From positions 4,303,501 through 4,367,500 of the forward strand of contig NC_092183.1 in NCBI RefSeq assembly GCF_043641665.1: DNA of 64,000 nucleotides, written 5' to 3'. The DNA comes from Enoplosus armatus (taxonomy: Eukaryota; Chordata; Actinopteri; Centrarchiformes; Enoplosidae). Made by a program: the position numbers and the translations under genes. Positions 12,832-27,159 of the stretch are shown here, piece after piece. Each line of letters opens with the position of its first letter. Positions within the stretch are counted from its first letter, which is position 1. The notes beneath the pieces are model-generated. The model did no database searches, had not been told where the DNA came from, and worked only from the letters and a program-made list of their open reading frames with translations.

Positions 12832-14170
12832 TTTTTCTCATCTCTCTCACCCCTTCGTCTCACTCCTCTGACATAAAAAGGAGATATTTTCTGCAAAGAA
12901 AGACTCAGAGTACTCACCTTCTCGACTCATTGTAGATGTTTTTTTTTTCCTCATAAAATAAAGGGTGGGGGGGATTCTCATTCATTTTTCTCATCTCCCT
13001 CACCCCTTCGTCTCACTCCTCTGACATAAAAAGGAGATATTTTCTGCAAAGAAAGACTCTGGGCTTTCACCCTTTTGCCTCACTGTAGATGAGTTTGTTT
13101 CCACATGAGAGGAAGGGGGGCTCTCACCCCTTCGTCTCACTTCTCTGAAATAAACAGGAGATATTTTCTGCAAAGAAAGACTCAGAGTACTCACCTTCTC
13201 ACTCATTGTAGATGTTTTTTTTTCCTCATGAAATAAAGGGGGGGTTCTCATTCCTTTTTCTCATCTCCCTCACCCCTTCGTCTCACTCCTCTTACATAAA
13301 AAGGAGATATTTTCTGCAAAGAAAGACTCAGAGTACTCACCTTCTCGACTCATTGTAGATGGGTTTTTTTTCCTCATAAAATAAAGGGTGGGTGGGATTC
13401 TCATTCATTTTTCTCATCTCCCTCACCCCTTCGTCTCACTCCTCTGACATAAAAAGGAGATATTTTCTGCAAAGAAAGACTCTGGGCTTTCACCCTTTTG
13501 CCTCACTGTAGATGAGTTTGTTTCCACATGAGAAGAAGTGGGGGCTCTCACCCCTTCGTCTCACTCCTCTGACATAAAAAGGAGATATTTTCTGCAAAGA
13601 AAGACTCAGAGTACTCACCTTCTCGACTCATTGTAGATGTTTTTTTTCCTCATAAAATAAAGGGTGGGGGGGATTCTCATTCATTTTTCTCATCTCCCTC
13701 ACCCCTTCGTCTCACTCCTCTGACATAAAAAGGAGATATTTTCTGCAAAGAAAGACTCTGGGCTTTCACCCTTTTGTCTCACTGTAGATGAGTTTGTTTC
13801 CACATGAGAGGAAGGGGGGGCTCTCACCCCTTCGTCTCACTGCTCTGAAATAAAAAGGAGATATTTTCTGCAAAGAAAGACTCAGAGTACTCACCTTCTC
13901 GACTCATTGTAGATGTTTTTTTTCCTCATAAAATAAAGGGGGGGTTCTCATTCCTTTTTCTCATCTACCTCACCCCTTCATCTCACTCCTCTGACGTAAA
14001 AAGTGAGATATTTCCTGGAGACAAAGACTCTGGGCTTTCAGCCTTTTGCCTCACTGTAGATGAGTTTGTTTCCACATGAGAGGAAGGGGGGCTCTCACCC
14101 CTTCGTCTCACTCCTCTGACATAAAAAGGAGATATTTTCTGCAAAGAAAGACTCAGAGTACTCACCTTCT
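12832..14170. repeat. Superrepeat copy 3, recognisable part
   Basis: Positions from about 12,000 to 13,200 match 5,500 to 6,700 at an offset of 6,498 bp. The GGGTGGGTGGG linker and the GAGAAGAAGTGGGGG variant recur at about 13388 and 13531. This copy lacks roughly 145 bp that copies 1 and 2 have after the first B unit. It also lacks the truncated GATCCTTCTCGACTC junction, so it is more rearranged. Beyond about 14.2 kb the correspondence becomes patchy. Confidence 0.6.
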
Positions 14171-16959
14171 CGACTCATTGTAGATGTTTTTTTTTTCCTC
14201 ATAAAATAAAGGGTGGGGGGGATTCTCATTCATTTTTCTCATCTCCCTCACCCCTTCGTCTCACTCCTCTGACATAAAAAGGAGATATTTTCTGCAAAGA
14301 AAGACTCTGGGCTTTCACCCTTTTGCCTCACTGTAGATGAGTTTGTTTCCACATGAGAGGAAGGGGGGGCTCTCACCCCTTCGTCTCACTGCTCTGAAAT
14401 AAAAAGGAGATATTTTCTGCAAAGAAAGACTCAGAGTACTCACCTTCTCGACTCATTGTAGATGTTTTTTTTCCTCATAAAATAAAGGGGGGGTTCTCAT
14501 TCCTTTTTCTCATCTACCTCACCCCTTCGTCTCACTCCTCTGACATAAAAAGGAGATATTTTCTGCAAAGAAAGACTCAGAGTACTCACCTTCTCGACTC
14601 ATTGTAGATGTTTTTTTTTCCTCATAAAATAAAGGGTGGGGGGGATTCTCATTCATTTTTCTCATCTCCCTTACCCCTTCGTCTCACTCCTCTGATATAA
14701 AAAGGAGATATTTTCTGCAAAGAAAGACTCTGGGCTTTCACCCTTTTGCCTCACTGTAGATGAGTTTGTTTCCACATGAGAGGAAGGGGGGCTCTCACCC
14801 CTTCGTCTCACTTCTCTGAAATAAACAGGAGATATTTTCTGCAAAGAAAGACTCAGAGTACTCACCTTCTCGACTCATTGTAGATGTTTTTTTTCTGCAT
14901 AAAATAAAGGGGGTGGGGGTTCTGATTCATTTTTCTCATCTCCCTCACCCCTCGTCTCACTCCTCTGACATAAAAAGGAGATATTTTCTGCAAAGAAAGA
15001 CTCAGAGTACTCACCTTCTCACTCATTGTAGATGTTTTTCTCCTCATAAAATAAAGGGGGGGTTCTCATTCCTTTTTCTCATCTACCTCACCCCTTCATC
15101 TCACTCCTCTGACGTAAAAAGTGAGATATTTCCTGGAGACAAAGACTCTGGGCTTTCAGCCTTTTGCCTCACTGTAGATGAGTTTGTTTCCACATGAGAG
15201 GAAGGGGGGCCCTCACCCCTTCGTCTCACTCCTCTTACATAAAACGGAGATATTTTCTGCAAAGAAAGACTCAGACTACTCACCTTCTCGACTCATTGTA
15301 GATGGTTTTTTTTCCTCATAAAATAAGGGGGGGGGGGGATTCTCATTCATTTTTCTCATCTCCCTCACCCCTTCGTCTCACTCCTCTGACATAAAAAGGA
15401 GATATTTTCTGCAAAGAAAGACTCTGGGCTTTCACCCTTTTGCCTCACTGTAGATGAGTTTGTTTCCACATGAGAGGAAGGGGGGCTCTCACCCCTTCGT
15501 CTCACTGCTCTGAAATAAACAGGAGATATTTTCTGCAAAGAAAGACTCAGAGTACTCACCTTCTCGCCTCATTGTAGATGGTTTTTTTTCCTCATCAAAT
15601 AAAGGGGGGGGGGTTTCATTCCTTTTTCTCATCTCCCTCACCCCTTCGTCTCACTCCTCTGACATAAAAAGGAGATATTTTCTGCAAAGAAAGACTCTGG
15701 GCTTTCACCCTTTTGCCTCACTGTAGATGAGTTTGTTTCCACATGAGAGGAAGGGGGGGCTCTCACCCCTTCGTCTCACTGCTCTGAAATAAACAGGAGA
15801 TATTTTCTGCAAAGAAAGACTCAGAGTACTCACATTCTCGCCTCATTGTAGATGGTTTTTTTTCCTCATAAAATAAAGGGGGGGGGTTTTCATTCCTTTT
15901 TCTCATCTCCCTCACCCCTTCGTCTCACTCCTCTGACATAAAAAGGAGATATTTTCTGCAAAGAAAGACTCAGAGTACTCACCTTCTCGACTCATTGTAG
16001 ATGTTTTTTTTTTCCTCATAAAATAAAGGGTGGGGGGGATTCTCATTCATTTTTCTCATCTCCCTCACCCCTTCGTCTCACTCCTCTGACATAAAAAGGA
16101 GATATTTTCTGCAAAGAAAGACTCTGGGCTTTCACCCTTTTGCCTCACTGTAGATGAGTTTGTTTCCACATGAGAGGAAGGGGGGGCTCTCACCCCTTCG
16201 TCTCACTGCTCTGAAATAAAAAGGAGATATTTTCTGCAAAGAAAGACTCAGAGTACTCACCTTCTCGACTCATTGTAGATGTTTTTTTTCCTCATAAAAT
16301 AAAGGGGGGGGGGTTCTCATTCCTTTTTCTCATCTACCTCACCCCTTCATCTCACTCCTCTGACATAAAAAGTGAGATATTTCCTGGAGACAAAGACTCT
16401 GGGCTTTCACCCTTTTGCCTCACTGTAGATGAGTTTGTTTCCACATGAGAGGAATGGGGGCTCTCACCCCTTCGTCTCACTGCTCTGAAATAAACAGGAG
16501 ATATTTTCTGCAAAGAAAGACTCAGAGTACTCACCTTCTCGCCTCATTGTAGATGTTTTTTTTCCTCATAAAATAAAGGGGGGGGTGGTTCTGATTCATT
16601 TTTCTCATCTCCCTCACCCCTTCGTCTCACTCCTCTTACATAAAAAGGAGATATTTTCTGCAAAGAAAGACTCAGAGTACTCACCTTCTCACTCATTGTA
16701 GATGTTTTTTTTTCCTCATAAAATAAAGGGGGGGTTCTCATTCCTTTTTCTCATCTCCCTCACCCCTTCGTCTCACTCCTCTGACATAAAAAGGAGATAT
16801 TTTCTGCAAAGAAAGACTCTGGGCTTTCAGCCTTTTGCCTCACTGTAGATGAGTTTGTTTCCACATGAGAGGAAGGGGGGCTCTCACCCCTTCGTCTCAC
16901 TTCTCTGAAAAAACAGGAGATATTTTCTGCAAAGAAAGACTCAGAGTACTCACCTTCTC

Positions 16960-18385
16960 GACTCATTGTAGATGTTTTTTTTCCTCATAAAATAAAGGGG
17001 GGGGTTCTCATTCCTTTTTCTCATCTACCTCACCCCTTCATCACACTCCTCTGACATAAAAAGTGAGATATTTCCTGGAGACAAAGACTCTGGGCTTTCA
17101 GCCTTTTGCCTCACTGTAGATGAGTTTGTTTCCACATGAGAGGAAGGGGGGCTCTCACCCCTTCTTCTCACTTCTCTGAAATAAACAGGAGATATTTTCT
17201 GCAAAGAAAGACTCAGAGTACTCACCTTCTCGCCTCATTGTAGATGGTTTTTTTTCCTCATAAAATAAAGGGGGGGTTTTCATTCCTTTTTCTCATCTGC
17301 CTCACCCCTTCATCTCACTCCTCTTACATAAAAAGGAGATATTTTCTGCAAAGAAAGACTCAGAGTACTCACCTTCTCGACTCATTGTAGATGTTTTTTT
17401 TCTGCATAAAATAAAGGGGGGGGTTCTGATTCATTTTTCTCATCTCCCTCACCCCTTCGTCTCACTCCTCTGACATAAAAAGGAGATATTTTCTGCAAAG
17501 AAAGACTCAGAGTACTCACCTTCTCACTCATTGTAGATGTTTTTTTTTCCTCATAAAATAAAGGGGGGGTTCTCATTCCTTTTTCTCATCTCCCTCACCC
17601 CGTCGTCTCACTCCTCTTACATAAAAAGGATATATTTTCTGCAAAGAAAGACTCAGAGTACTCACCTTCTCGACTCATTGTAGATGTTTTTTTTCCTCAT
17701 AAAATAAAGGGGGGGGTTCTCATTCCTTTTTCTCATCTACCTCACCCCTTCATCACACTCCTCTGACATAAAAAGTGAGATATTTCCTGGAGACAAAGAC
17801 TCTGGGCTTTCAGCCTTTTGCCTCACTGTAGATGAGTTTGTTTCCACATGAGAGGAAGGGGGGCTCTCACCCCTTCGTCTCACTTCTCTGAAATAAACAG
17901 GAGATATTTTCTGCAAAGAAAGACTCAGAGTACTCACCTTCTCGCCTCATTGTAGATGGTTTTTTTTCCTCATAAAATAAAGGGGGGGTTTTCATTCCTT
18001 TTTCTCATCTGCCTCACCCCTTCATCTCACTCCTCTTACATAAAAAGGAGATATTTTCTGCAAAGAAAGACTCAGAGTACTCACCTTCTCGACTCATTGT
18101 AGATGTTTTTTTTCTGCATAAAATAAAGGGGGGGGTTCTGATTCATTTTTCTCATCTCCCTCACCCCTTCGTCTCACTCCTCTGACATAAAAAGGAGATA
18201 TTTTCTGCAAAGAAAGACTCAGAGTACTCACCTTCTCACTCATTGTAGATGTTTTTTTTTCCTCATAAAATAAAGGGGGGGTTCTCATTCCTTTTTCTCA
18301 TCTCCCTCACCCCGTCGTCTCACTCCTCTTACATAAAAAGGATATATTTTCTGCAAAGAAAGACTCAGAGTACTCACCTTCTCGA
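16960..18385. repeat. 712-bp tandem duplication within the array
   Basis: Two adjacent copies, about 16960-17672 and 17673-18385, share rare variants at an offset of exactly 712 bp: CATCACACTCC (17040 and 17752), CATCTGCCTCACC (17295 and 18007) and CCCCGTCGTCTC with GGATATATTTTC (17600-17634 and 18312-18346). At least one substitution separates them (CCTTCTTCTCAC at 17162 against CCTTCGTCTCAC in the second copy). Confidence 0.85.
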
Positions 18386-20194
18386 CTCATTGTAGATGGG
18401 TTTTTTTTCCTCATAAAATAAAGGGTGGGGGGGATTCTCATTCATTTTTCTCATCTCCCTCACCCCTTCGTCTCACTCCTCTGACATAAAAAGGAGATAT
18501 TTTCTGCAAAGAAAGACTCTGGGCTTTCACCCTTTTGCCTCACTGTAGATGAGTTTGTTTCCACATGAGAGGAAGGGGGGGCTCTCACCCCTTCGTCTCA
18601 CTGCTCTGAAATAAAAAGGAGATATTTTCTGCAAAGAAAGACTCAGAGTACTCACCTTCTCGACTCATTGTAGATGTTTTTTTTCCTAATAAAATAAAGG
18701 GTGGGGGGGATTCTCATTCATTTTTCTCATCTCCCTCACCCCTTCGTCTCACTCCTCTGACATAAAAAGGAGATATTTTCTGCAAAGAAAGACTCAGAGT
18801 ACTCACCTTCTCGACTCATTGTAGATGTTTTTTTTCTGCATAAAATAAAGGGGGGGGGGGGTTCTGATTCATTTTTCTCATCTCCCTCACCCCTCGTCTC
18901 ACTCCTCTGACATAAAAAGGAGATATTTTCTGCAAAGAAAGACTCAGAGTACTCACATTCTCACTCATTGTAGATGTTTTTTTTCCCTCATAAAATAAAG
19001 GGGGGGTTCTCATTCCTTTTTCTCATCTCCCTCACCCCTTCGTCTCACTCCTCTTACATAAAAAGGAGATATTTTCTGCAAAGAAAGACTCAGAGTACTC
19101 ACCTTCTCGACTCATTGTAGATGTTTTTTTTTTCCTCATAAAATAAAGGGTGGGAGGGATTCTCATTCATTTTTCTCATCTCCCTCACCCCTTCGTCTCA
19201 CTCCTCTGACATAAAAAGGAGATATTTTCTGCAAAGAAAGACTCTGTGCTTTCACCCTTTTGCCTCACTGTAGATGAGTTTGTTTCCACATGAGAGGAAG
19301 GGGGGGCTCTCACCCCTTCGTCTCACTGCTCTGAAATAAAAAGGAGATATTTGCTGCAAAGAAAGACTCAGAGTACTCACCTTCTCGACTCATTGTAGAT
19401 GTTTTTTTTCCTCATAAAATAAAGGGTGGGGGGGATTCTCATTCATTTTTCTCATCTCCCTCAACCCTTCGTCTCACTCCTCTGACATAAAAAGGAGATA
19501 TTTTCTGCAAAGAAAGACTCTGGGCTTTCACCCTTTTGCCTCACTGTAGATGAGTTTGTTTCCACATGAGAGGAAGGGGGGGCTCTCACCCCTTCGTCTC
19601 ACTTCTCTGAAATAAACAGGAGATATTTTCTGCAAAGAAAGACTCAGAGTACTCACCTTCTCGCCTCATTGTAGATGTTTTTTTTTCCTCATAAAATAAA
19701 GGGGGGGGGGTTTTCATTCCTTTTTCTCATCTCCCTCACCCCTTCATCTCACTCCTCTGACATAAAAAGGAGATATTTTCTGCAAAGAAAGACTCAGAGT
19801 ACTCACCTTCTCACTCATTGTAGATGTTTTTTTTTCCTCATAAAATAAAGGGGGGGTTCTCATTCCTTTTTCTCATCTCCCTCACCCCTTCGTCTCACTC
19901 CTCTTACATAAAAAGGAGATATTTTCTGCAAAGAAAGACTCAGAGTACTCACCTTCTCGACTCATTGTAGATGTTTTTTTTTTCCTCATAAAATAAAGGG
20001 TGGGGGGGATTCTCATTCATTTTTCTCATCTCCCTCACCCCTTCGTCTCACTCCTCTGACATAAAAAGGAGATATTTTCTGCAAAGAAAGACTCTGGGCT
20101 TTCACCCTTTTGCCTCACTGTAGATGAGTTTGTTTCCACATGAGAGGAAGGGGGGGCTCTCACCCCTTCGTCTCACTGCTCTGAAATAAAAAGG

Positions 20195-21723
20195 AGATAT
20201 TTTCTGCAAAGAAAGACTCTGGGCTTTCACCCTTTTGCCTCACTGTAGATGAGTTTGTTTCCACATGAGAGGAAGGGGGGGCTCTCACCCCTTCGTCTCA
20301 CTGCTCTGAAATAAAAAGGAGATATTTTCTGCAAAGAAAGACTCAGAGTACTCACCTTCTCGACAAATTGTAGATGTTTTTTTTCCTCATAAAATAAAGG
20401 GTGGGGGGGATTCTCATTCATTTTTCTCATCTCCCTCACCCCTTCGTCTCACTCCTCTGACATAAAAAGGAGATATTTTCTGCAAAGAAAGACTCTGGGC
20501 TTTCACCCTTTTGCCTCACTGAAGATGAGTTTGTTTCCACATGAGAGGAAGGGGGGGCTCTCACCCCTTCGTCTCACTGCTCTGAAATAAAAAGGAGATA
20601 TTTTCTGCAAAGAAAGACTCAGAGTACTCACCTTCTCGACTCATTGTAGATGTTTTTTTTCCTCATAAAATAAAGGGGGGGTTCTCATTCCTTTTTCTCA
20701 TCTACCTCACCCCTTCATCTCACTCCTCTGACGTAAAAAGTGAGATATTTCCTGGAGACAAAGACTCTGGGCTTTCAGCCTTTTGCCTCACTGTAGATGA
20801 GTTTGTTTCCACATGAGAGGAAGGGGGGCCCTCACCCCTTCGTCTCACTCCTCTTACATAAAAAGGAGATATTTTCTGCAAAGAAAGACTCTGGGCTTTC
20901 ACCCTTTTGCCTCACTGTAGATGAGTTTGTTTCCACATGAGAGGAAGGGGGGGCTCTCACCCCTTCGTCTCACTGCTCTGAAATAAAAAGGAGATATTTT
21001 CTGCAAAGAAAGACTCAGAGTACTCACCTTCTCGACTCATTGTAGATGTTTTTTTTCCTCATAAAATAAAGGGTGGGGGGGATTCTCATTCATTTTTCTC
21101 ATCTCCCTCACCCCTTCGTCTCACTCCTCTGACATAAAAAGGAGATATTTTCTGCAAAGAAAGACTCTGGGCTTTCACCCTTTTGCCTCACTGTAGATGA
21201 GTTTGTTTCCACATGAGAGGAAGGGGGGGCTCTCACCCCTTCGTCTCACTGCTCTGAAATAAAAAGGAGATATTTTCTGCAAAGAAAGACTCAGAGTACT
21301 CACCTTCTCGACAAATTGTAGATGTTTTTTTTCCTCATAAAATAAAGGGTGGGGGGAATTCTCATTCATTTTTCTCATCTCCCTCACCCCTTCGTCTCAC
21401 TCCTCTGACATAAAAAGGAGATATTTTCTGCAAAGAAAGACTCTGGGCTTTCACCCTTTTGCCTCACTGAAGATGAGTTTGTTTCCACATGAGAGGAAGG
21501 GGGGGCTCTCACCCCTTCGTCTCACTGCTCTGAAATAAAAAGGAGATATTTTCTGCAAAGAAAGACTCAGAGTACTCACCTTCTCGACTCATTGTAGATG
21601 TTTTTTTTCCTCATAAAATAAAGGGGGGGTTCTCATTCCTTTTTCTCATCTACCTCACCCCTTCATCTCACTCCTCTGACGTAAAAAGTGAGATATTTCC
21701 TGGAGACAAAGACTCTGGGCTTT
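20195..21723. repeat. 948-bp duplication within the array
   Basis: The private variants CGACAAATTGTAGATG (20361 and 21309) and CACTGAAGATGAG (20517 and 21465) recur at an offset of 948 bp, about three and a half dimers. The first copy starts with an unusual B-B junction near 20215. The copies part at 20778/21726, where TTTCAGCC becomes TTTCACCC. Confidence 0.8.
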
Positions 21724-22029
21724 CACCCTTTTGCCTCACTGTAGATGAGTTTGTTTCCACATGAGAGGAAGGGGGGGCTCTCACCCCTTCGTCTCACTGC
21801 TCTGAAATAAAAAGGAGATATTTTCTGCAAAGAAAGACTCAGAGTACTCACCTTCTCGACTCATTGTAGATGTTTTTTTTCCTCATAAAATAAAGGGGGG
21901 GTTCTCATTCCTTTTTCTCATCTACCTCACCCCTTCATCTCACTCCTCTGACATAAAAAGTGAGATATTTCCTGGAGACAAAGACTCTGGGCTTTCAGCC
22001 TTTTGCCTCACTGTAGATGAGTTTGTTTC

Positions 22030-23925
22030 CACATGAGAGGAAGGGGGGCTCTCACCCCTTCGTCTCACTTCTCTGAAATAAACAGGAGATATTTTCTGCA
22101 AAGAAAGACTCAGAGTACTCACCTTCTCGCCTCATTGTAGATGGTTTTTTTTCCTCATAAAATAAAGGGGGGGTTTTTCTTTCCTTTTTCTCATCTCCCT
22201 CACCCCTTCGTCTCACTCCTCTGACATAAAAAGGAGATATTTTCTGCAAAGAAAGACTCAGAGTACTCACCTTCTCGACTCATTGTAGATGGGTTTTTTT
22301 TCCTCATAAAATAAAGGGTAGGGGGGATTCTCATTAATTTTTCTCATCTCCCTCACCCCTTCGTCTCACTCCTCTGACATAAAAAGGAGATATTTTCTGC
22401 AAAGAAAGACTCTGGGCTTTCACCCTTTTGCCTTACTGTAGATGAGTTTGTTTCCACATGAGAGGAAGGGGGGGCTCTCACCCCTTCGTCTCACTGCTCT
22501 GAAATAAAAAGGAGATATTTTCTGCAAAGAAAGACTCAGAGTACTCACCTTCTCGACTCATTGTAGATGTTTTTTTTCCTCATAAAATAAAGGGGGGGTT
22601 CTCATTCCTTTTTCTCATCTACCTCACCCCTTCATCTCACTCCTCTGACATAAAAAGTGAGATATTTCCTGGAGACAAAGACTCTGGGCTTTCAGCCTTT
22701 TGCCTCACTGTAGATGAGTTTGTTTCCACATGAGAGGAAGGGGGGCTCTCACCCCTTCGTCTCACTTCTCTGAAATAAACAGGAGATATTTTCTGCAAAG
22801 AAAGACTCAGAGTACTCACCTTCTCACTCATTGTAGATGTTTTTTTTTCCTCATAAAATAAAGGGGGGGTTCTCATTCCTTTTTCTCATCTCCCTCACCC
22901 CTTCGTCTCACTCCTCTTACATAAAAAGGAGATATTTTCTGCAAAGAAAGACTCTGGGCTTTCACCCTTTTGCCTCACTGTAGATGAGTTTGTTTCCACA
23001 TGAGAGGAAGGGGGGGCTCTCACCCCTTCGTCTCACTGCTCTGAAATAAAAAGGAGATATTTTCTGCAAAGAAAGACTCAGAGTACTCACCTTCTCGCCT
23101 CATTGTAGATGGTTTTTTTTCCTCATAAAATAAAGGGGGGGTTCTCATTCCTTTTTCTCATCTCCCTCACCCCTTCGTCTCACTCCTCTGACATAAAAAG
23201 GAGATATTTTCTGCAAAGAAAGACTCTGGGCTTTCACCCTTTTGCCTCACTGTAGATGAGTTTGTTTCCACATGAGAGGAAGGGGGGCCCTCACCCCTTC
23301 GTCTCACTCCTCTTACATAAAAAGGAGATATTTTCTGCAAAGAAAGACTCTGGGCTTTCACCCTTTTGCCTTACTGTAGATGAGTTTGTTTCCACATGAG
23401 AGGAAGGGGGGGCTCTCACCCCTTCGTCTCACTGCTCTGAAATAAAAAGGAGATATTTTCTGCAAAGAAAGACTCAGAGTACTCACCTTCTCGCCTCATT
23501 GTAGATGGTTTTTTTTCCTCATAAAATAAAGGGGGGGGGGGTTTTCATTCCTTTTTCTCATCTCCCTCACCCCTTCGTCTCACTCCTCTGACATAAAAAG
23601 GAGATATTTTCTGCAAAGAAAGACTCTGGGCTTTCACCCTTTTGCCTCACTGTAGATGAGTTTGTTTCCACATGAGAGGAAGGGGGGGCTCTCACCCCTT
23701 CGTCTCACTGCTCTGAAATAAAAAGGAGATATTTTCTGCAAAGAAAGACTCAGAGTACTCACCTTCTCGCCTCATTGTAGATGGTTTTTTTTCCTCATAA
23801 AATAAAGGGGGGGTTTTTCTTTCCTTTTTCTCATCTCCCTCACCCCTTCGTCTCACTCCTCTGACATAAAAAGGAGATATTTTCTGCAAAGAAAGACTCA
23901 GAGTACTCACCTTCTCGACTCATTG
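22030..23925. repeat. 1,640-bp offset pair within the array
   Basis: The rare linker GGGTTTTTCTTTCC occurs at about 22172 and 23812. The surrounding 200 bp or so match at an offset of 1,640 bp, which marks another local copying event. Confidence 0.6.
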
Positions 23926-26900
23926 TAGATGTTTTTTTTCTGCATAAAATAAAGGGGGGGTTCTGATTCATTTTTCTCATCTCCCTCACCCCTTCGTCTC
24001 ACTCCTCTGACATAAAAAGGAGATATTTTCTGCAAAGAAAGACTCAGAGTACTCACCTTCTCACTCATTGTAGATGTTTTTTTTTCCTCATAAAATAAAG
24101 GGGGGGTTCTCATTCCTTTTTCTCATCTCCCTCACCCCTTCGTCTCACTCCTCTTACATAAAAAGGAGCTATTTTCTGCAAAGAAAGACTCAGAGTACTC
24201 ACCTTCTCACTCATTGTAGATGTTTTTTTTTCCTCATAAAATAAAGGGGGGGTTCTCATTCCTTTTTCTCATCTCCCTCACCCCTTCGTCTCACTCCTCT
24301 GACATAAAAAGGAGATATTTTCTGCAAAGAAAGACTCAGAGTACTCACCTTCTCACTCATTGTAGATGTTTTTTTTTCCTCATAAAATAAAGGGGGGGTT
24401 CTCATTCCTTTTTCTCATCTCCCTCACCCCTTCGTCTCACTCCTCTTACATAAAAAGGAGATATTTTCTGCAAAGAAAGACTCTGGGCTTTCACCCTTTT
24501 GCCTCACTGTAGATGAGTTTGTTTCCACATGAGAGGAAGGGGGGGCTCTCACCCCTTCGTCTCACTTCTCTGAAATAAACAGGAGATATTTTCTGCAAAG
24601 AAAGACTCAGAGTACTCACCTTCTCACTCATTGTAGATGTTTTTTTTTCCTCATAAAATAAAGGGGGGGTTCTCATTCCTTTTTCTCATCTCCCTCACCC
24701 CTTCGTCTCACTCCTCTTACATAAAAAGGAGATATTTTCTGCAAAGAAAGACTCTGGGCTTTCACCCTTTTGCCTCACTGTAGATGAGTTTGTTTCCACA
24801 AGAGAGGAAGGGGGGCTCTCACCCCTTCGTCTCACTTCTCTGAAATAAACAGGAGATATTTTCTGCAAAGAAAGACTCAGAGTACTCACCTTCTCGCCTC
24901 ATTGTAGATGGTTTTTTTTCCTCATAAAATAAAGGGGGGGGGGGTTTCATTCCTTTTTCACATCTCCCTCACCCCTTCGTCTCACTCCTCTGACATAAAA
25001 AGGAGATATTTTCTGCAAAGAAAGACTCTGGGCTTTCACCCTTTTGCCTCACTGTAGATGAGTTTGTTTCCACATGAGAGGAAGGGGGGGCTCTCACCCC
25101 TTCGTCTCACTGCTCTGAAATAAAAAGGAGATATTTTCTGCAAAGAAAGACTCAGAGTACTCACCTTCTCGACTCATTGTAGATGTTTTTTTTCCTCATA
25201 AAATAAAGGGGGGGTTCTCATTCCTTTTTCTCATCTACCTCACACCTTCATCTCACTCCTCTGACATAAAAAGTGAGATATTTCCTGGAGACAAAGACTC
25301 TGGGCTTTCAGCCTTTTGCCTCACTGTAGATGAGTTTGTTTCCACATGAGAGGAAGGGGGGCTCTCACCCCTTCGTCTCACTTCTCTGAAATAAACAGTA
25401 GATATTTTCTGCAAAGAAAGACTCAGAGTACTCACCTTCTCGCCTCATTGTAGATGTTTTTTTTCTGCATAAAATAAAGGGGGGGGTTCTGATTCATTTT
25501 TCTCATCTCCCTCACCCCTTCGTCTCACTCCTCTGACATAAAAAGGAGATATTTTCTGCAAAGAAAGACTCAGAGTACTCACCTTCTCGACTCATTGTAG
25601 ATGTTTTTTTTTTCCTCATAAAATAAAGGGTGGGGGGGATTCTCATTCATTTTTCTCATCTCCCTCACCCCTTCGTCTCACTCCTCTGACATAAAAAGGA
25701 GATATTTTCTGCAAAGAAAGACTCTGGGCTTTCACCCTTTTGCCTCACTGTAGATGAGTTTGTTTCCACATGAGAGGAAGGGGGACTCTCACCCCTTCGT
25801 CTCACTTCTCTGAAATAAACAGGAGATATTTTCTGCAAAGAAAGACTCAGAGTACTCACCTTCTCGACTCATTGTAGATGTTTTTTTTCTGCATAAAATA
25901 AAGGGGGGGGTTCTGATTCATTTTTCTCATCTCCCTCACCCCTTCGTCTCACTCCTCTGACATAAAAAGGAGATATTTTCTGCAAAGAAAGACTCAGAGT
26001 ACTCACCTTCTCGACTCATTGTAGATGTTTTTTTTTTCCTCATAAAATAAAGGGTGGGGGGGATTCTCATTCATTTTTCTCATCTCCCTCACCCCTTCGT
26101 CTCACTCCTCTGACATAAAAAGGAGATATTTTCTGCAAAGAAAGACTCTGGGCTTTCACCCTTTTGCCTCACTGTAGATGAGTTTGTTTCCACATGAGAG
26201 GAAGGGGGGGCTCTCACCCCTTCGTCTCACTGCTCTGAAATAAAAAGGAGATATTTTCTGCAAAGAAAGACTCAGAGTACTCACCTTCTCGACTCATTGT
26301 AGATGTTTTTTTTCCTCATAAAATAAAGGGGGGGTTCTCATTCCTTTTTCTCATCTCCCTCACCCCTTCGTCTCACTCCTCTTACATAAAAAGGAGATAT
26401 TTTCTGCAAAGAAAGACTCAGAGTACTCACCTTCTCGACTCATTGTAGATGTTTTTTTTTTCCTCATAAAATAAAGGGTGGGGGGGATTCTCATTCATTT
26501 TTCTCATCTCCCTCACCCCTTCGTCTCACTCCTCTGACATAAAAAGGAGATATTTTCTGCAAAGAAAGACTCTGGGCTTTCACCCTTTTGCCTCACTGTA
26601 GATGAGTTTGTTTCCACGAGAGGAAGGGGGGGCTCTCACCCCTTCGTCTCACTTCTCTGAAATAAACAGGAGATATTTTCTGCAAAGAAAGACTCAGAGT
26701 ACTCACCTTCTCGACTCATTGTAGATGTTTTTTTTCTGCATAAAATAAAGGGGGGGGTTCTGATTCATTTTTCTCATCTCCCTCACCCCTTCGTCTCACT
26801 CCTCTGACATAAAAAGGAGATATTTTCTGCAAAGAAAGACTCAGAGTACTCACCTTCTCACTCATTGTAGATGTTTTTTTTTCCTCATAAAATAAAGGGG

Positions 26901-27159
26901 GGGTTCTCATTCCTTTTTCTCATCTCCCTCACCCCTTCGTCTCACTCCTCTTACATAAAAAGGAGATATTTTCTGCAAAGAAAGACTCAGAGTACTCACC
27001 TTCTCGACTCATTGTAGATGTTTTTTTTTTCCTCATAAAATAAAGGGTGGGGGGGATTCTCATTCATTTTTCTCATCTCCCTCACCCCTTCGTCTCACTC
27101 CTCTGACATAAAAAGGAGATATTTTCTGCAAAGAAAGACTCTGGGCTTTCACCCTTTTG

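Noticed and set aside
169..26910. Dozens of 60-94-residue minus-strand frames with a shared protein sequence (RRRGESPPSSHVETN and similar)
   Set aside because: They are the satellite read in one frame. Monomer lengths of 124 bp and variable T/G runs break the frame, no single frame crosses the array, and the variants look like random repeat drift.
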